From NCBI RefSeq assembly GCF_035688975.1, contig NZ_DASSMH010000076.1, positions 10,865-74,864 on the forward strand: a DNA stretch of 64,000 nt, in the 5' to 3' direction. Shown here piece after piece: positions 17,394 through 26,951 of this stretch. This DNA is from CALMNV01 sp035688975. Its GTDB lineage: Bacteria > Actinomycetota > Actinomycetes > Actinomycetales > Dermatophilaceae. The number at the start of each line of letters is the position of its first letter. The first letter of the stretch is position 1. Both the position numbers and the translations under genes were made by a program. The notes beneath the pieces are model-generated. The model ran no database searches, was not told the DNA's origin, and saw only the letters and a program-made list of their open reading frames with translations.

Positions 17394-17416
17394 CGCTGCC
17401 CGGGCTGGTGGCGTAG

Positions 17417-17504
17417 TCGGGCAGCCGCGTGTTCGGGCAGCCGCGTGTTCGGGCAGCGGCATGTTCGGACGGCGGCATGTTCGGACGGCGGCATGTTCGG
17501 ACAC
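17417..17504. repeat. 16-bp tandem repeat, about 5.5 copies
   Basis: Units of TTCGGGCAGCCGCGTG, changing along the array to TTCGGACGGCGGCATG, start at 17432, 17448, 17464 and 17480, with partial copies at both ends. The array lies between the rpsA terminator and the ugpA promoter. The drift is ordered from one end to the other (GGGCAGCC, GGGCAGCG, GGACGGCG), as expected from stepwise unit duplication. No coding frame is likely. Confidence 0.85.
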
Positions 17505-17564
17505 AGTTCAGTCACGTGCAATCCGCGCGTCACTCGCCAGCCGATCTCGCGCAACACGGGGCGC

Positions 17565-17570
17565 TACGTT
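17565..17570 (+). promoter_or_regulatory. -10 box of the ugp-like operon, leaderless type
   Basis: TACGTT ends 6 nt before the GTG start of the first permease gene. No -35 element or operator palindrome could be recognised with confidence. Confidence 0.4.
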
Positions 17571-17576
17571 GGGCTC

Positions 17577-18536
17577 GTGTCCGAAACGGTGAGGCCGACG
17601 CTCGGGGCGGCCCCGTCCGGGGGGCCGCCACCACCGGTGGGGCCGGCCCCGCGACGGTCGAGCGGGACGTGGTGGGAGTGGACGCTCGCGGCGCTCCTGC
17701 TGCTGCCCAACCTGACCCTGCTGGTCGTGTTCACCTACCGTCCGCTCGTCGACAACGTCCGCCTGTCCTTCACCGACTGGAACATCTCCTCGCCGGTGGC
17801 GAACGGCGTGGGCCTGGCCAACTACGCCGAGTGGCTGACCCGGGAGGACACCCGGACGGTGCTGCGCAACACGGCCGTCTTCACCGTGGCCACGGTGGGG
17901 ATCTCGATGGCCCTCGGGCTCGGCCTCGCGATCCTGCTCGACCAGCGGCTGAAGGGCCGCAACCTCGTGCGCTCCGCGGTCTTCGCGCCGTTCGTCATCT
18001 CGGGCGCCGCCATCGGCGTGGCCTTCCAGTTCGTCTTCGACCCCAGCTTCGGGCTCATCCGGGACCTTGCCGCGCGCGTCGGGGCGCAGGTGCCGGACTT
18101 CTACCAGGAGTCCGGTTGGGCGCTGTTCATGGTCACCGTGACCTACATCTGGAAGAACCTCGGCTACTCCTTCGTCATCTACCTCGCAGCCCTCCAGGGC
18201 CGGAGGGCGGACCTCGACGAGGCCGCCGAGATCGACGGCGCCTCGGCCTGGACCCGCTTCCGGAAGGTGCTCCTGCCGCAGCTGCGGCCGACGACCTTCT
18301 TCCTCTCGATCACGGTCCTGCTGAGCTCGGTGCAGGTCTTCGACATCATCAACGTCATGACCCGCGGCGGCCCGGTCGGCAACGGCACGACCACTCTCGT
18401 CTACCAGGTGTATCAGGAGACCTTCGTCAACCAGCGCGCCGGATACGGCGCCACGGTGGCCACGGTCATGTTCCTCATCCTGCTCACGGTCACCGTCGTG
18501 CAGGTGCGCTTCATGGACCGGGGGCAGAGCAGATGA
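17577..18536 (+). CDS. ugpA: Carbohydrate/glycerol-3-phosphate ABC transporter permease (UgpA/MalF-like)
   Basis: A 319-residue permease of the CUT1 sugar-transport family with six core membrane segments, following a Pro/Gly-rich cytoplasmic N-terminus of about 35 residues. The coupling EAA loop reads DEAADIDGAS-like as DEAAEIDGASAWTRFRKVLLP, starting near residue 220. The GTG at 17577 is chosen over the very long open frame upstream, which crosses rpsA and the 16-bp repeats. The 3' end overlaps the next permease by 4 bp (ATGA). It would form the heterodimeric channel with that protein. The ugp name rests on the operon also holding a glycerophosphodiesterase; another sugar substrate remains possible. 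Confidence 0.85.
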   Translation: MSETVRPTLGAAPSGGPPPPVGPAPRRSSGTWWEWTLAALLLLPNLTLLVVFTYRPLVDNVRLSFTDWNISSPVANGVGLANYAEWLTREDTRTVLRNTAVFTVATVGISMALGLGLAILLDQRLKGRNLVRSAVFAPFVISGAAIGVAFQFVFDPSFGLIRDLAARVGAQVPDFYQESGWALFMVTVTYIWKNLGYSFVIYLAALQGRRADLDEAAEIDGASAWTRFRKVLLPQLRPTTFFLSITVLLSSVQVFDIINVMTRGGPVGNGTTTLVYQVYQETFVNQRAGYGATVATVMFLILLTVTVVQVRFMDRGQSR

Positions 18537-19465
18537 GCTCGGCCCCGGTCGTCGGCACGCTCGACGACGAGGTGGTGCCCGGGTCCGGTCGGCGCCGGCG
18601 GCGCGGGGAAGCGCCCACCGCGCACGCATCCTCCTCGCACTACCGCGGTCCGGGCTGGACGGTGGCCGGCTACGTCGGGATGGCGCTCGTCGTGCTCCTG
18701 GTCGCCGTGCCGCTCCTCTGGATCCTCATCACGTCGCTGAAGGAGCGCCAGGACATCTACGTCCGGCCGGCGCAGTGGCTGCCCAGCCCGGTGACCGGCG
18801 AGAACTACAGCGACGTGACGACCCGCATCCCGCTCTTCGCCTACTTCCGCAACTCGTTCCTCATCACCGGTGTGACGTCGGCGGCCAAGATCGTGCTCGG
18901 GGTGCTGTCGGCATACGCGCTGGCCCTGCTGCGCTTCCCGGGGCGGCGGGTCCTCTTCCTCGTTGTCATCGCGGCGCTCATGGTGCCCAACCAGATCACC
19001 GTCATCTCCAACTACGCCCTCGTCGCCCAGCTCGGTTGGCGCAACACCTACCAGGGCATCATCATCCCGCTGGCGGGGGTCGCGTTCGGCACCTTCCTCA
19101 TGCGCAACCAGTTCCTGAACCTGCCGGAGGAGATCATCGAGGCGGCGCGCCTCGACGGCGCAGGCCCGCTCAAGCTGCTGTGGCGCGTCGTGCTGCCGAT
19201 GTCGTGGCCGACGCTCGTCGCGTTCTCGCTCATCACCGTGGTGAACGAGTGGAACGAGTACCTCTGGCCGTTCCTCATGTCCGACGACGAGCGCACCGCG
19301 CCGCTGCCCGTCGGCCTGACGCTCCTGCAGAACAACGAGGGCGTCACCAACTGGGGTCCGGTCATGGCGGGCACCGTCCTTGCCATGCTGCCCATCCTCG
19401 TCCTCTTCCTCTTCCTCCAGCGCCAGATGATCAAGGGCCTGACGGCCGGCGCGGTCAAGAGCTGA
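18533..19465 (+). CDS. ugpE: Carbohydrate/glycerol-3-phosphate ABC transporter permease (UgpE/MalG-like)
   Basis: A 310-residue CUT1 permease, partner of the preceding gene. After a charged N-terminus of about 40 residues come six membrane segments. The EAA loop is EEIIEAARLDGAGPLKLLWR followed by VVLP, and the N-terminal KERQDIYVRPAQWLPSP and RNSFLITGV segments are typical of MalG/UgpE proteins. ATG at 18533 overlaps the upstream stop codon (ATGA). A 37-bp gap with a GGAAGG-type ribosome site separates it from the binding protein gene. Confidence 0.87.
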   Translation: MSSAPVVGTLDDEVVPGSGRRRRRGEAPTAHASSSHYRGPGWTVAGYVGMALVVLLVAVPLLWILITSLKERQDIYVRPAQWLPSPVTGENYSDVTTRIPLFAYFRNSFLITGVTSAAKIVLGVLSAYALALLRFPGRRVLFLVVIAALMVPNQITVISNYALVAQLGWRNTYQGIIIPLAGVAFGTFLMRNQFLNLPEEIIEAARLDGAGPLKLLWRVVLPMSWPTLVAFSLITVVNEWNEYLWPFLMSDDERTAPLPVGLTLLQNNEGVTNWGPVMAGTVLAMLPILVLFLFLQRQMIKGLTAGAVKS

Positions 19466-19502
19466 GGCTCATCTCCATCAACACCACCGGAAGGCACGAC
19501 CT

Positions 19503-20807
19503 ATGAACGGGATCACTCGCCGAGGTTTTCTCGGACTCGCCGGCGCTGCCGGCGTCACGGCCGGTCTGGCCGCCTGTGCGGGCACCGGCACGAGCCCGAC
19601 CGGCAACCCCTCCGGCGGCGCCGCCGGGGGTGGCGCCCTCGAGTTCTGGAGCAACCACCCCGGCAGCTCCAAGGAGGTCGAGCAGAAGCTCATCGCGGCC
19701 TTCGAGGCCGCGAACAGCGGGATCAAGGTCAAGCTCGTCGACGCGGGCAAGAACTACGAGGAGGTCGCCCAGAAGTTCAATGCCGCCCTGGCCGGCGGGC
19801 AGCTGCCCGACGTCGTCGTCGTCTCCGACGTCACGTGGTTCAACTTCGCCCTCAACAAGCAGCTCACGCCGCTGGACGAGCTCGTGTCGACGGCCGGCGT
19901 CAAGGTCGACGACTACGTCGACGCGCTCTACAAGGACTACCTGTTCAACGGCAAGCACTACGCCCTGCCCTACTCGCGCTCGACGCCGCTCTTCTACTAC
20001 AACAAGGAGCTGTGGAAGGCTGCCGGCCTCGAGGACCGCGGTCCCAAGGACTGGCAGGAGTTCAAGGCGTGGAGCACCAAGCTCAAGGCTGCGGTCGGCT
20101 CCGACAAGGTGGCGCTCGAGCTGGCGGACGGCTCCAACTACCTCGACTGGTACTTCCAGAACATGGTCTGGGGTTTCGGCGGTGCCTACTCGAAGGAGTG
20201 GACGCCGACCTTCTCGGACCCGAAGACGATCGAGGCCGGCCAGTTCCTCCAGGACCTCGCCAAGGCGGGCGTGGTCCGCTTCAACAAGGCGCCCGCCACG
20301 GACTTCAGCGCAGGGCTCGCCGCGTGCATCCTCGAGTCGACCGGCTCGCTGGGCGGGATCGCCAAGGACGCGAAGTTCGAGTTCGGCACCGCCTTCCTGC
20401 CGGGCACCGACAACTGCCCCACGGGTGGTGCCGGGATCGGCATACCTGCGGGGTTGTCCGACGATCGGAAGAAGAACGCGCTGAAGTTCGCCGAGTTCCT
20501 CACCAACCCGCAGAACACGGCCACCTTCACCCAGGCCACCGGGTACATGCCCGTGCGCAAGTCGGCGGCGGAGCTGCCGGAGGAGCAGGCGTTCCTCGAC
20601 AAGCACCCCAACTCCCGCACGGCCATCCTGCAGCTGCCGCACACGCGGTCCCAGGACAACGCCCGGGTCCTCGTGCCCGGCGGCGGAGCCCGGATCGGCA
20701 AGGCGCTCGACCAGGTGGCGCAGGGTCAGGACGTCGCCACGGTGTTCAAGGCGCTCGACGCCGAGACCCAGCGGGTCATCGACGCCCAGATCAAGCCCAA
20801 GCTCTGA
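19503..20807 (+). CDS. ugpB: Extracellular substrate-binding lipoprotein of the ugp-like transporter
   Basis: A 434-residue family 1 extracellular solute-binding protein. The N-terminus NGITRRGFLGLAGAAG carries a twin-arginine motif, and LAAC (about residues 21-24) is a lipobox, so it is probably exported folded by Tat and then lipidated. The mature part begins at a Gly/Ala linker and has the domain signature LEFWSNHPGSSKEVEQKLI and the hinge-region segment NGKHYALPYSRSTPLFYYNK, which resembles UgpB proteins. GGAAGG stands upstream of the ATG. It should hand substrate to the UgpA/UgpE pair. Confidence 0.88.
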   Translation: MNGITRRGFLGLAGAAGVTAGLAACAGTGTSPTGNPSGGAAGGGALEFWSNHPGSSKEVEQKLIAAFEAANSGIKVKLVDAGKNYEEVAQKFNAALAGGQLPDVVVVSDVTWFNFALNKQLTPLDELVSTAGVKVDDYVDALYKDYLFNGKHYALPYSRSTPLFYYNKELWKAAGLEDRGPKDWQEFKAWSTKLKAAVGSDKVALELADGSNYLDWYFQNMVWGFGGAYSKEWTPTFSDPKTIEAGQFLQDLAKAGVVRFNKAPATDFSAGLAACILESTGSLGGIAKDAKFEFGTAFLPGTDNCPTGGAGIGIPAGLSDDRKKNALKFAEFLTNPQNTATFTQATGYMPVRKSAAELPEEQAFLDKHPNSRTAILQLPHTRSQDNARVLVPGGGARIGKALDQVAQGQDVATVFKALDAETQRVIDAQIKPKL

Positions 20808-20814
20808 GCGGCCC

Positions 20815-21945
<1,131 letters not shown>

Positions 21946-22861
21946 CGTCCAGGGCCACCGCGGTGGCGGCCGCCTCGGACCCGAGAACACCATCCCCGGC
22001 TTTCTCGCCGGAGTGCAGGCCGGGCTGACCGGTTTCGAGCTCGACACCCGTCTGACGGCCGACGGGCAGGTCGTCGTGTGGCACGACAAGACGCTGCGCG
22101 CCGACAAGTGCATTCCTGCCGACCCCGCCCTCATCGGCGCCCGGGTGGACGAGGTGACGATGGCGCAGCTGCGCACGGTGGACGTCGGCTCGTTGGCTCG
22201 CCCGGGCCTGCCCGACCAGCGGATCCTGCCCGGCACCCGGATGTCGACCCTGCCGGAGGTCCTCGAGGCCTGCGCCGAGCCCGCGGCCGGCGCCTGGTGG
22301 ACCGTCGAGATCAAGGTCGACCCGCGTGACGAGCGCGAGGTCGCGAACCGGCGGGTGCTGGTCGACGGCGTCCTCACCGCCATCCACCAGGCGGGCATCG
22401 AGGACCGCTGCTATGTGCACTCCTTCGACTGGGCGGTGCTCGAGCTGGCCCGCGACCTGGACCCGGTGCTGCCCCGCTCGGCACTCGCCATCGACGGCCT
22501 GACGTATGCCGCGGGCAGCGCCTGGCTCGGCAGCGTCCGATGGGAGGAGCACCGCGGCGACCTGCCTTCCGCCGCGGCCGCCGCGGGCGCCAAGGTCGTC
22601 TCGCCGCATCACACGTCGTGCGACCAGCCGCTCGTCGACCGGGCGCACGAGCTGGGCCTCGGCGTGCTGCCCTGGACGGTCAACGACCCGAGCGACCTGC
22701 TGCGCATGAAGGAGATCGGGGTGGACGGACTGGTCACCGACTTCCCGACCCGGGCGGTGGAGCTCCTCCACGACGCGTGACCGCGGCGGGATCGCTGCCC
22801 ACAACGGCCTGATGCGGCCTGACGCACCTGACGCGGCCTGCCCGGGGGCCGGGCCGCGTGG

Positions 22862-22867
22862 CAGACT
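22862..22867 (+). promoter_or_regulatory. Possible -10 box of the PPOX gene, leaderless type
   Basis: CAGACT ends 6 nt before the GTG at 22874. The 93-bp gap before it contains short direct repeats of a TGACGCGGCC-like decamer (22803-22845) and no clear terminator for the upstream operon. Confidence 0.35.
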
Positions 22868-22873
22868 CGGTCC

Positions 22874-23338
22874 GTGCCTCGAACCATCGCCACCACCACG
22901 ACCGTCGACCGGGAGGGCCTCCTCGACTTCGTCCGGCCCCGACATTCGATGGTGCTCGTCACCACCCGGGCCGACGGGCGGCCGCAGACCTCGCCCGTGA
23001 CCGGGGGAGTCGACGAGCAGGGCCGCATCGTCATCTCGACGTATCCCGAGCGGGCCAAGACGAGCAACGCCCGGCGCCGACCCGCCGTCAGCGTCCTCGT
23101 GCTCTCCGACGACTTCGGCGGCGCGTGGGTGCAGGTCGACGGCGAGTGCGAGGTGCTCGACCTGCCCGAGGCGCTGGAGCCGCTCGTCGACTACTACCGC
23201 GCCGTCGCCGGCGAACACCCCGACTGGGACGAGTACCGCGACGCCATGCGCGCGCAGGGCAAGTCCCTGATCCGGGTCACGCCCACCTCGTGGGGACCCG
23301 TGGCGACGGGCGGCTTCCCGGCGCGGCTCGCCGACTGA
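22874..23338 (+). CDS. PPOX-fold flavin/F420-dependent oxidoreductase family protein
   Basis: A 154-residue split-barrel protein of the pyridoxamine 5'-phosphate oxidase-like superfamily. The strands FVRPRHSMVLVTTRADGRPQ and SPVTGGVDEQGRIVIST are typical of small actinobacterial members annotated as PPOX-class F420-dependent enzymes; KTSNARRRPAVSVLVLSDD continues the barrel. Whether it uses FMN or F420 cannot be settled from sequence. No signal peptide or membrane segment is present. It is followed after 9 bp by coaE, so the two are probably cotranscribed. Confidence 0.8.
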   Translation: MPRTIATTTTVDREGLLDFVRPRHSMVLVTTRADGRPQTSPVTGGVDEQGRIVISTYPERAKTSNARRRPAVSVLVLSDDFGGAWVQVDGECEVLDLPEALEPLVDYYRAVAGEHPDWDEYRDAMRAQGKSLIRVTPTSWGPVATGGFPARLAD

Positions 23339-23347
23339 GCCCGCACC

Positions 23348-24553
23348 ATGCTCCGCGTCGGCGTCACGGGCGGGATCGGCTCGGGCAAGTCCACCGCCGC
23401 GCGACGGCTGGCTGAGCTCGGTGCCTGTGTCGTCGACGCGGACGTGGTCGCCCGCGAGGTCGTCGAGCCGGGCACGCCCGCGCTGCGGCTGATCCGCGAG
23501 CGCTTCGGCGACGAGGTCATCCGCCCGGAGGGTGACCTCGACCGGGCACGCCTGGCGGGCATCGTCTTCCACGACGCCGCCGCCCTGCGCGACCTCGAGG
23601 CCATCACCGGGCCGTCCATCACGGAGGGCGTCGCCCGACTGCGCGCGAACACCCCGCCCGGAGTGGTGTCGGTCTTCGACATGCCGCTCCTCGTCGAGCG
23701 GCGGCTGTGGGTGCACGAGCACCTGGCCGTCGTCGTCGGTGCCCACGTGGAGACGAGGGTGCGCCGCCTGGTGGAGCAGCGGGGACTGGGGGAGGAGGAC
23801 GTCCGTGCCCGGATCGCGGCGCAGGCCACCGACGACGACCGCCGTGCCGCGGCGGACGTCTGGCTCGACAACGACGCCGGCCCCGACGACCTGCTGCGCC
23901 TCGTCGACGCGGTCTGGCACGACCGCATCGCCCCGTTCAACGCCAACGTCGTGGGCGGCATACGGGCGTCCCGCCCGGAGCTCGGGGCCGTCGTGGACCC
24001 GAGGGCGGACTGGGCGGCGCGGGGGAGGCGGACGACGGCGAGGATCGAGGCGGCGCTGGCGCGCGACGGCATCGACGTCGACGTCGAGCACATCGGGTCC
24101 ACGGCGGTGCCGGGACTGCTCGCCAAGGACGTCATCGACGTGCAGGTCGGGGTGCCCTCCATCGACCGCGCCGACGGGCAGGGGCTCGCCGCGGCCCTGC
24201 GCCGCGCCGGCTACGTCCGTGTCCGCGAGATCACGCGAGACACGCCTCATCCCGAGGGCGCCGACGCCGGCGGCTGGGTCAAGCGGTTCTACGGGGGCTG
24301 CGACCCCGGAAACCTCGTGCACGTCCACGTGCGCGAGAGGGGCTCCGCCGGCTGGAGGTTCGCGCTGCTGTTCCGCGACTGGCTCATCGCCAGGCCGGAC
24401 GAGCGGGAGGCGTATGCCGCCGAGAAGCGTCGGTTGCTGGCGCTCGACCCGCGCACCAGCGCCTACGTCGAGGGCAAGGAGCCGTGGTTCTCGGGCGCGT
24501 ACGAGCGGGCGTCGGCCTGGGCACGCGAGACAGGGTGGACCCCGACCGCCTGA
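23348..24553 (+). CDS. coaE: Dephospho-CoA kinase fused to a GrpB/UPF0157 domain
   Basis: A 401-residue two-domain protein. Residues 1-200 are dephospho-CoA kinase, the last step of coenzyme A synthesis, with P-loop GVTGGIGSGKSTAARRLAEL, the substrate lid DADVVAREVVEPGTPAL, and FDMPLLVERRLW. From about residue 220 comes a GrpB (UPF0157) nucleotidyltransferase-like domain with EHIGSTAVPGLLAKDVIDVQ and HVHVRERGS. This fusion is also seen in mycobacterial CoaE, where the extra domain is thought to help folding or regulation. It begins 9 bp after the PPOX gene. uvrB follows with its own promoter. Confidence 0.94.
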   Translation: MLRVGVTGGIGSGKSTAARRLAELGACVVDADVVAREVVEPGTPALRLIRERFGDEVIRPEGDLDRARLAGIVFHDAAALRDLEAITGPSITEGVARLRANTPPGVVSVFDMPLLVERRLWVHEHLAVVVGAHVETRVRRLVEQRGLGEEDVRARIAAQATDDDRRAAADVWLDNDAGPDDLLRLVDAVWHDRIAPFNANVVGGIRASRPELGAVVDPRADWAARGRRTTARIEAALARDGIDVDVEHIGSTAVPGLLAKDVIDVQVGVPSIDRADGQGLAAALRRAGYVRVREITRDTPHPEGADAGGWVKRFYGGCDPGNLVHVHVRERGSAGWRFALLFRDWLIARPDEREAYAAEKRRLLALDPRTSAYVEGKEPWFSGAYERASAWARETGWTPTA

Positions 24554-24644
24554 CCTCGCCGCGAGCCACCACCCCCGCGGCCGACCACGGGCCCGGGTGG
24601 GCGCGCGGCATACGGGCTTGGAGAGCACTGTCGGTGGGCGGGCT

Positions 24645-24650
24645 TACCGT
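24645..24650 (+). promoter_or_regulatory. -10 box of uvrB, leaderless type
   Basis: TACCGT ends 6 nt before the uvrB ATG. A GGCATAC site lies 32 bp upstream (24607). No actinobacterial LexA box of the GAAC-N4-GTTC type was found nearby. Confidence 0.45.
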
Positions 24651-24656
24651 TGACCC

Positions 24657-26768
24657 ATGCGTCCGACGACCGACCTGCAGCGCACGGTGGCCCCGTTCGA
24701 GGTCATCTCCGAGTTCAGCCCCAGCGGCGACCAGCCGGCGGCGATCCGCGAGCTCGCCGCCCGGGTGAGGTCGGGGGCCACGGACACGGTGCTGCTCGGC
24801 GCCACGGGCACCGGCAAGTCCGCGACGACCGCGTGGCTCATCGAGCAGGTGCAGCGGCCGACCCTGGTCATGGCACCCAACAAGACGCTCGCCGCCCAGC
24901 TCGCCAACGAGTTCCGCGAGCTGCTGCCCAACAACGCGGTGGAGTACTTCGTCTCCTACTACGACTACTACCAGCCCGAGGCCTACATCCCGCAGACGGA
25001 CACCTACATCGAGAAGGACTCGTCGGTCAACGACGAGGTGGAGCGGCTGCGCCACTCGGCGACGAACTCCCTGCTCACCCGGCGTGACGTCATCGTCGTG
25101 GCGTCCGTGTCGTGCATCTACGGCCTCGGGACGCCGCAGGAGTACGTCGACCGGATGGCCCGGCTGCGGGTGGGCGACGAGGTGGGGCGCGACTGGCTGC
25201 TGCGTCGCTTCGTCGAGATGCAGTACACCCGCAACGACCTCGCCTTCACCCGGGGCACCTTCCGGGTGCGCGGCGACACCGTCGAGATCATCCCGGTCTA
25301 CGAGGAGCTCGCCGTCCGCATCGAGTTCTTCGGCGACGAGATCGAGCGGCTCTACACCCTGCACCCGGTGACGGGGGAGGTCGTGCACGAGGAGGAGGAG
25401 ATGTACGTCTTCCCCGCCTCGCACTACGTCGCCGGCCCGGAGCGGATGGAGCGGGCCATCCGCGGCATCGAGCTCGAGCTGCAGGACCAGCTGGCCGCGT
25501 TCGAGAAGCAGGGCAAGCTGCTCGAGGCACAGCGGCTGCGCATGCGCACGACGTACGACATCGAGATGATGCGGCAGGTCGGCTTCTGCTCCGGCATCGA
25601 GAACTACAGCCGGCACATCGACGGCCGCGGCGCGGGTTCGGCCCCGAACTGCCTCCTCGACTACTTCCCGGAGGACTTCCTCCTCGTGATCGACGAGTCG
25701 CACCAGACCGTGCCGCAGATCGGCGCGATGTATGAGGGCGACATGTCTCGCAAGCGCATGCTCGTCGACCACGGCTTCCGGTTGCCGAGCGCCATGGACA
25801 ACCGTCCGCTGAAGTGGGAGGAGTTCCTCGAGCGCATCGGCCAGACCATCTACCTGTCCGCCACGCCGGGCGACTACGAGCTCGCGAAGTCGGGGCCGCC
25901 CGTCGAGCAGATCATCCGGCCCACGGGCCTCGTCGATCCCGAGGTCGTCCTCAAGCCCACGAAGGGGCAGATCGACGACCTCATGCACGAGATCCAGGAG
26001 CGCACGAAGCGTGACGAGCGGGTGCTCGTGACGACGCTGACGAAGAAGATGGCCGAGGACCTCACCGACTACCTGCTCGACAAGGGCATCCGGGTGCGCT
26101 ATCTGCACAGCGACATCGACACGCTGCGCCGGGTGGAGCTGCTCCGCGAGCTGCGCATGGGCACCTTCGACGTCCTCGTCGGCATCAACCTGCTCCGGGA
26201 GGGACTCGACCTGCCGGAAGTGTCGCTGGTGTCGATCCTCGACGCCGACAAGGAGGGCTTCCTGCGCTCGACGCGGAGCCTGATCCAGACCATCGGCCGG
26301 GCCGCCCGAAACGTGTCGGGCCAGGTCCACATGTACGCCGACAAGGTCACCCCCTCCATGCAGCAGGCGCTCGACGAGACCAACCGGCGCCGCGCCAAGC
26401 AGGTCGCCTACAACCGCGAGCTGGGGCTGGACCCGCAGCCGCTGCGCAAGAAGATCGCCGACATCACCGACCTGCTCCAGCGGGAGGACGCCGACACCGA
26501 GGAGCTCATCGGATCGGGCCGCATGCAGTCACGGGGCAGGAGCGGAGCCGGGCGCGGGGCTGTGGTCGCCGACGTCGGGGTCTCCGGTGGCCGGTCGGAC
26601 CGGCCGCAGGACATGGCGGCGTCCGACCTCGTGGCCCTGATCCAGGAGCTGACGGCGCAGATGCACCAGGCGGCGGCCGAGCTGCACTTCGAGCTCGCTG
26701 CGCGTCTCCGGGACGAGATCGGGGACCTGAAGAAGGAGCTGCGCCAGATGACGGCGGCCACGAGGTAG
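24657..26768 (+). CDS. uvrB: Excinuclease ABC subunit B
   Basis: A 703-residue damage-recognition helicase of nucleotide excision repair. Walker A is GATGTGKSATTAW; the damage-binding beta-hairpin is YYDYYQPEAYIPQTDTYIEK; Walker B is LLVIDESHQT; helicase motifs VLVTTLTKKMAEDLTDYL and SLIQTIGRAARN follow. A C-terminal UVR domain (ALIQELTAQMHQAAAEL onward) binds UvrC. The length is somewhat above the 670-690 of many homologues because of a Gly/Arg-rich linker before the UVR domain. It works with UvrA (35612) and UvrC (39274) in the same window but is transcribed separately. The start is supported by the close -10 box. Confidence 0.98.
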   Translation: MRPTTDLQRTVAPFEVISEFSPSGDQPAAIRELAARVRSGATDTVLLGATGTGKSATTAWLIEQVQRPTLVMAPNKTLAAQLANEFRELLPNNAVEYFVSYYDYYQPEAYIPQTDTYIEKDSSVNDEVERLRHSATNSLLTRRDVIVVASVSCIYGLGTPQEYVDRMARLRVGDEVGRDWLLRRFVEMQYTRNDLAFTRGTFRVRGDTVEIIPVYEELAVRIEFFGDEIERLYTLHPVTGEVVHEEEEMYVFPASHYVAGPERMERAIRGIELELQDQLAAFEKQGKLLEAQRLRMRTTYDIEMMRQVGFCSGIENYSRHIDGRGAGSAPNCLLDYFPEDFLLVIDESHQTVPQIGAMYEGDMSRKRMLVDHGFRLPSAMDNRPLKWEEFLERIGQTIYLSATPGDYELAKSGPPVEQIIRPTGLVDPEVVLKPTKGQIDDLMHEIQERTKRDERVLVTTLTKKMAEDLTDYLLDKGIRVRYLHSDIDTLRRVELLRELRMGTFDVLVGINLLREGLDLPEVSLVSILDADKEGFLRSTRSLIQTIGRAARNVSGQVHMYADKVTPSMQQALDETNRRRAKQVAYNRELGLDPQPLRKKIADITDLLQREDADTEELIGSGRMQSRGRSGAGRGAVVADVGVSGGRSDRPQDMAASDLVALIQELTAQMHQAAAELHFELAARLRDEIGDLKKELRQMTAATR

Positions 26769-26810
26769 CCGCGCCGATTTGGGCCTGCCCCCCGAGGGGT
26801 GGGAGACTTC

Positions 26811-26945
26811 AGGCATTCACGGAGGGGAGTATCCCCACGCGACGCGCTCGTCATCACGGAGGGGACTCACCGCCGCTCCCGGGCCGTCGGTCCGCCACCA
26901 GGGCGGGAGAGACCTCCGGCCACTGATTCGGTGACCGGAAGGCTT
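26811..26945 (+). promoter_or_regulatory. yybP-ykoY manganese riboswitch upstream of terC
   Basis: The 183-bp leader of the TerC gene carries the conserved pieces of the yybP-ykoY element in order: GGGGAGTATCCCC (26824-26836), CGTCATCACGG (26849-26859), GGCCGTCGGTCCGCC, then GGCGGGAGAGACC (26902-26914). The last part is the characteristic GAGACC junction after a CCGCC/GGCGG helix. A downstream imperfect hairpin (CCGGCCAC with GTGACCGG, 26916-26938) ends close to the start codon and could hide or free the ribosome site. In the family, Mn2+ binding switches on Mn exporters. Boundaries are approximate and no covariance search was run. Confidence 0.82.
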
Positions 26946-26951
26946 ACTCCC

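Noticed and set aside
24554..24656. LexA/SOS boxes for uvrB and uvrA
   Set aside because: No GAAC-N4-GTTC type palindrome was found in either promoter gap.
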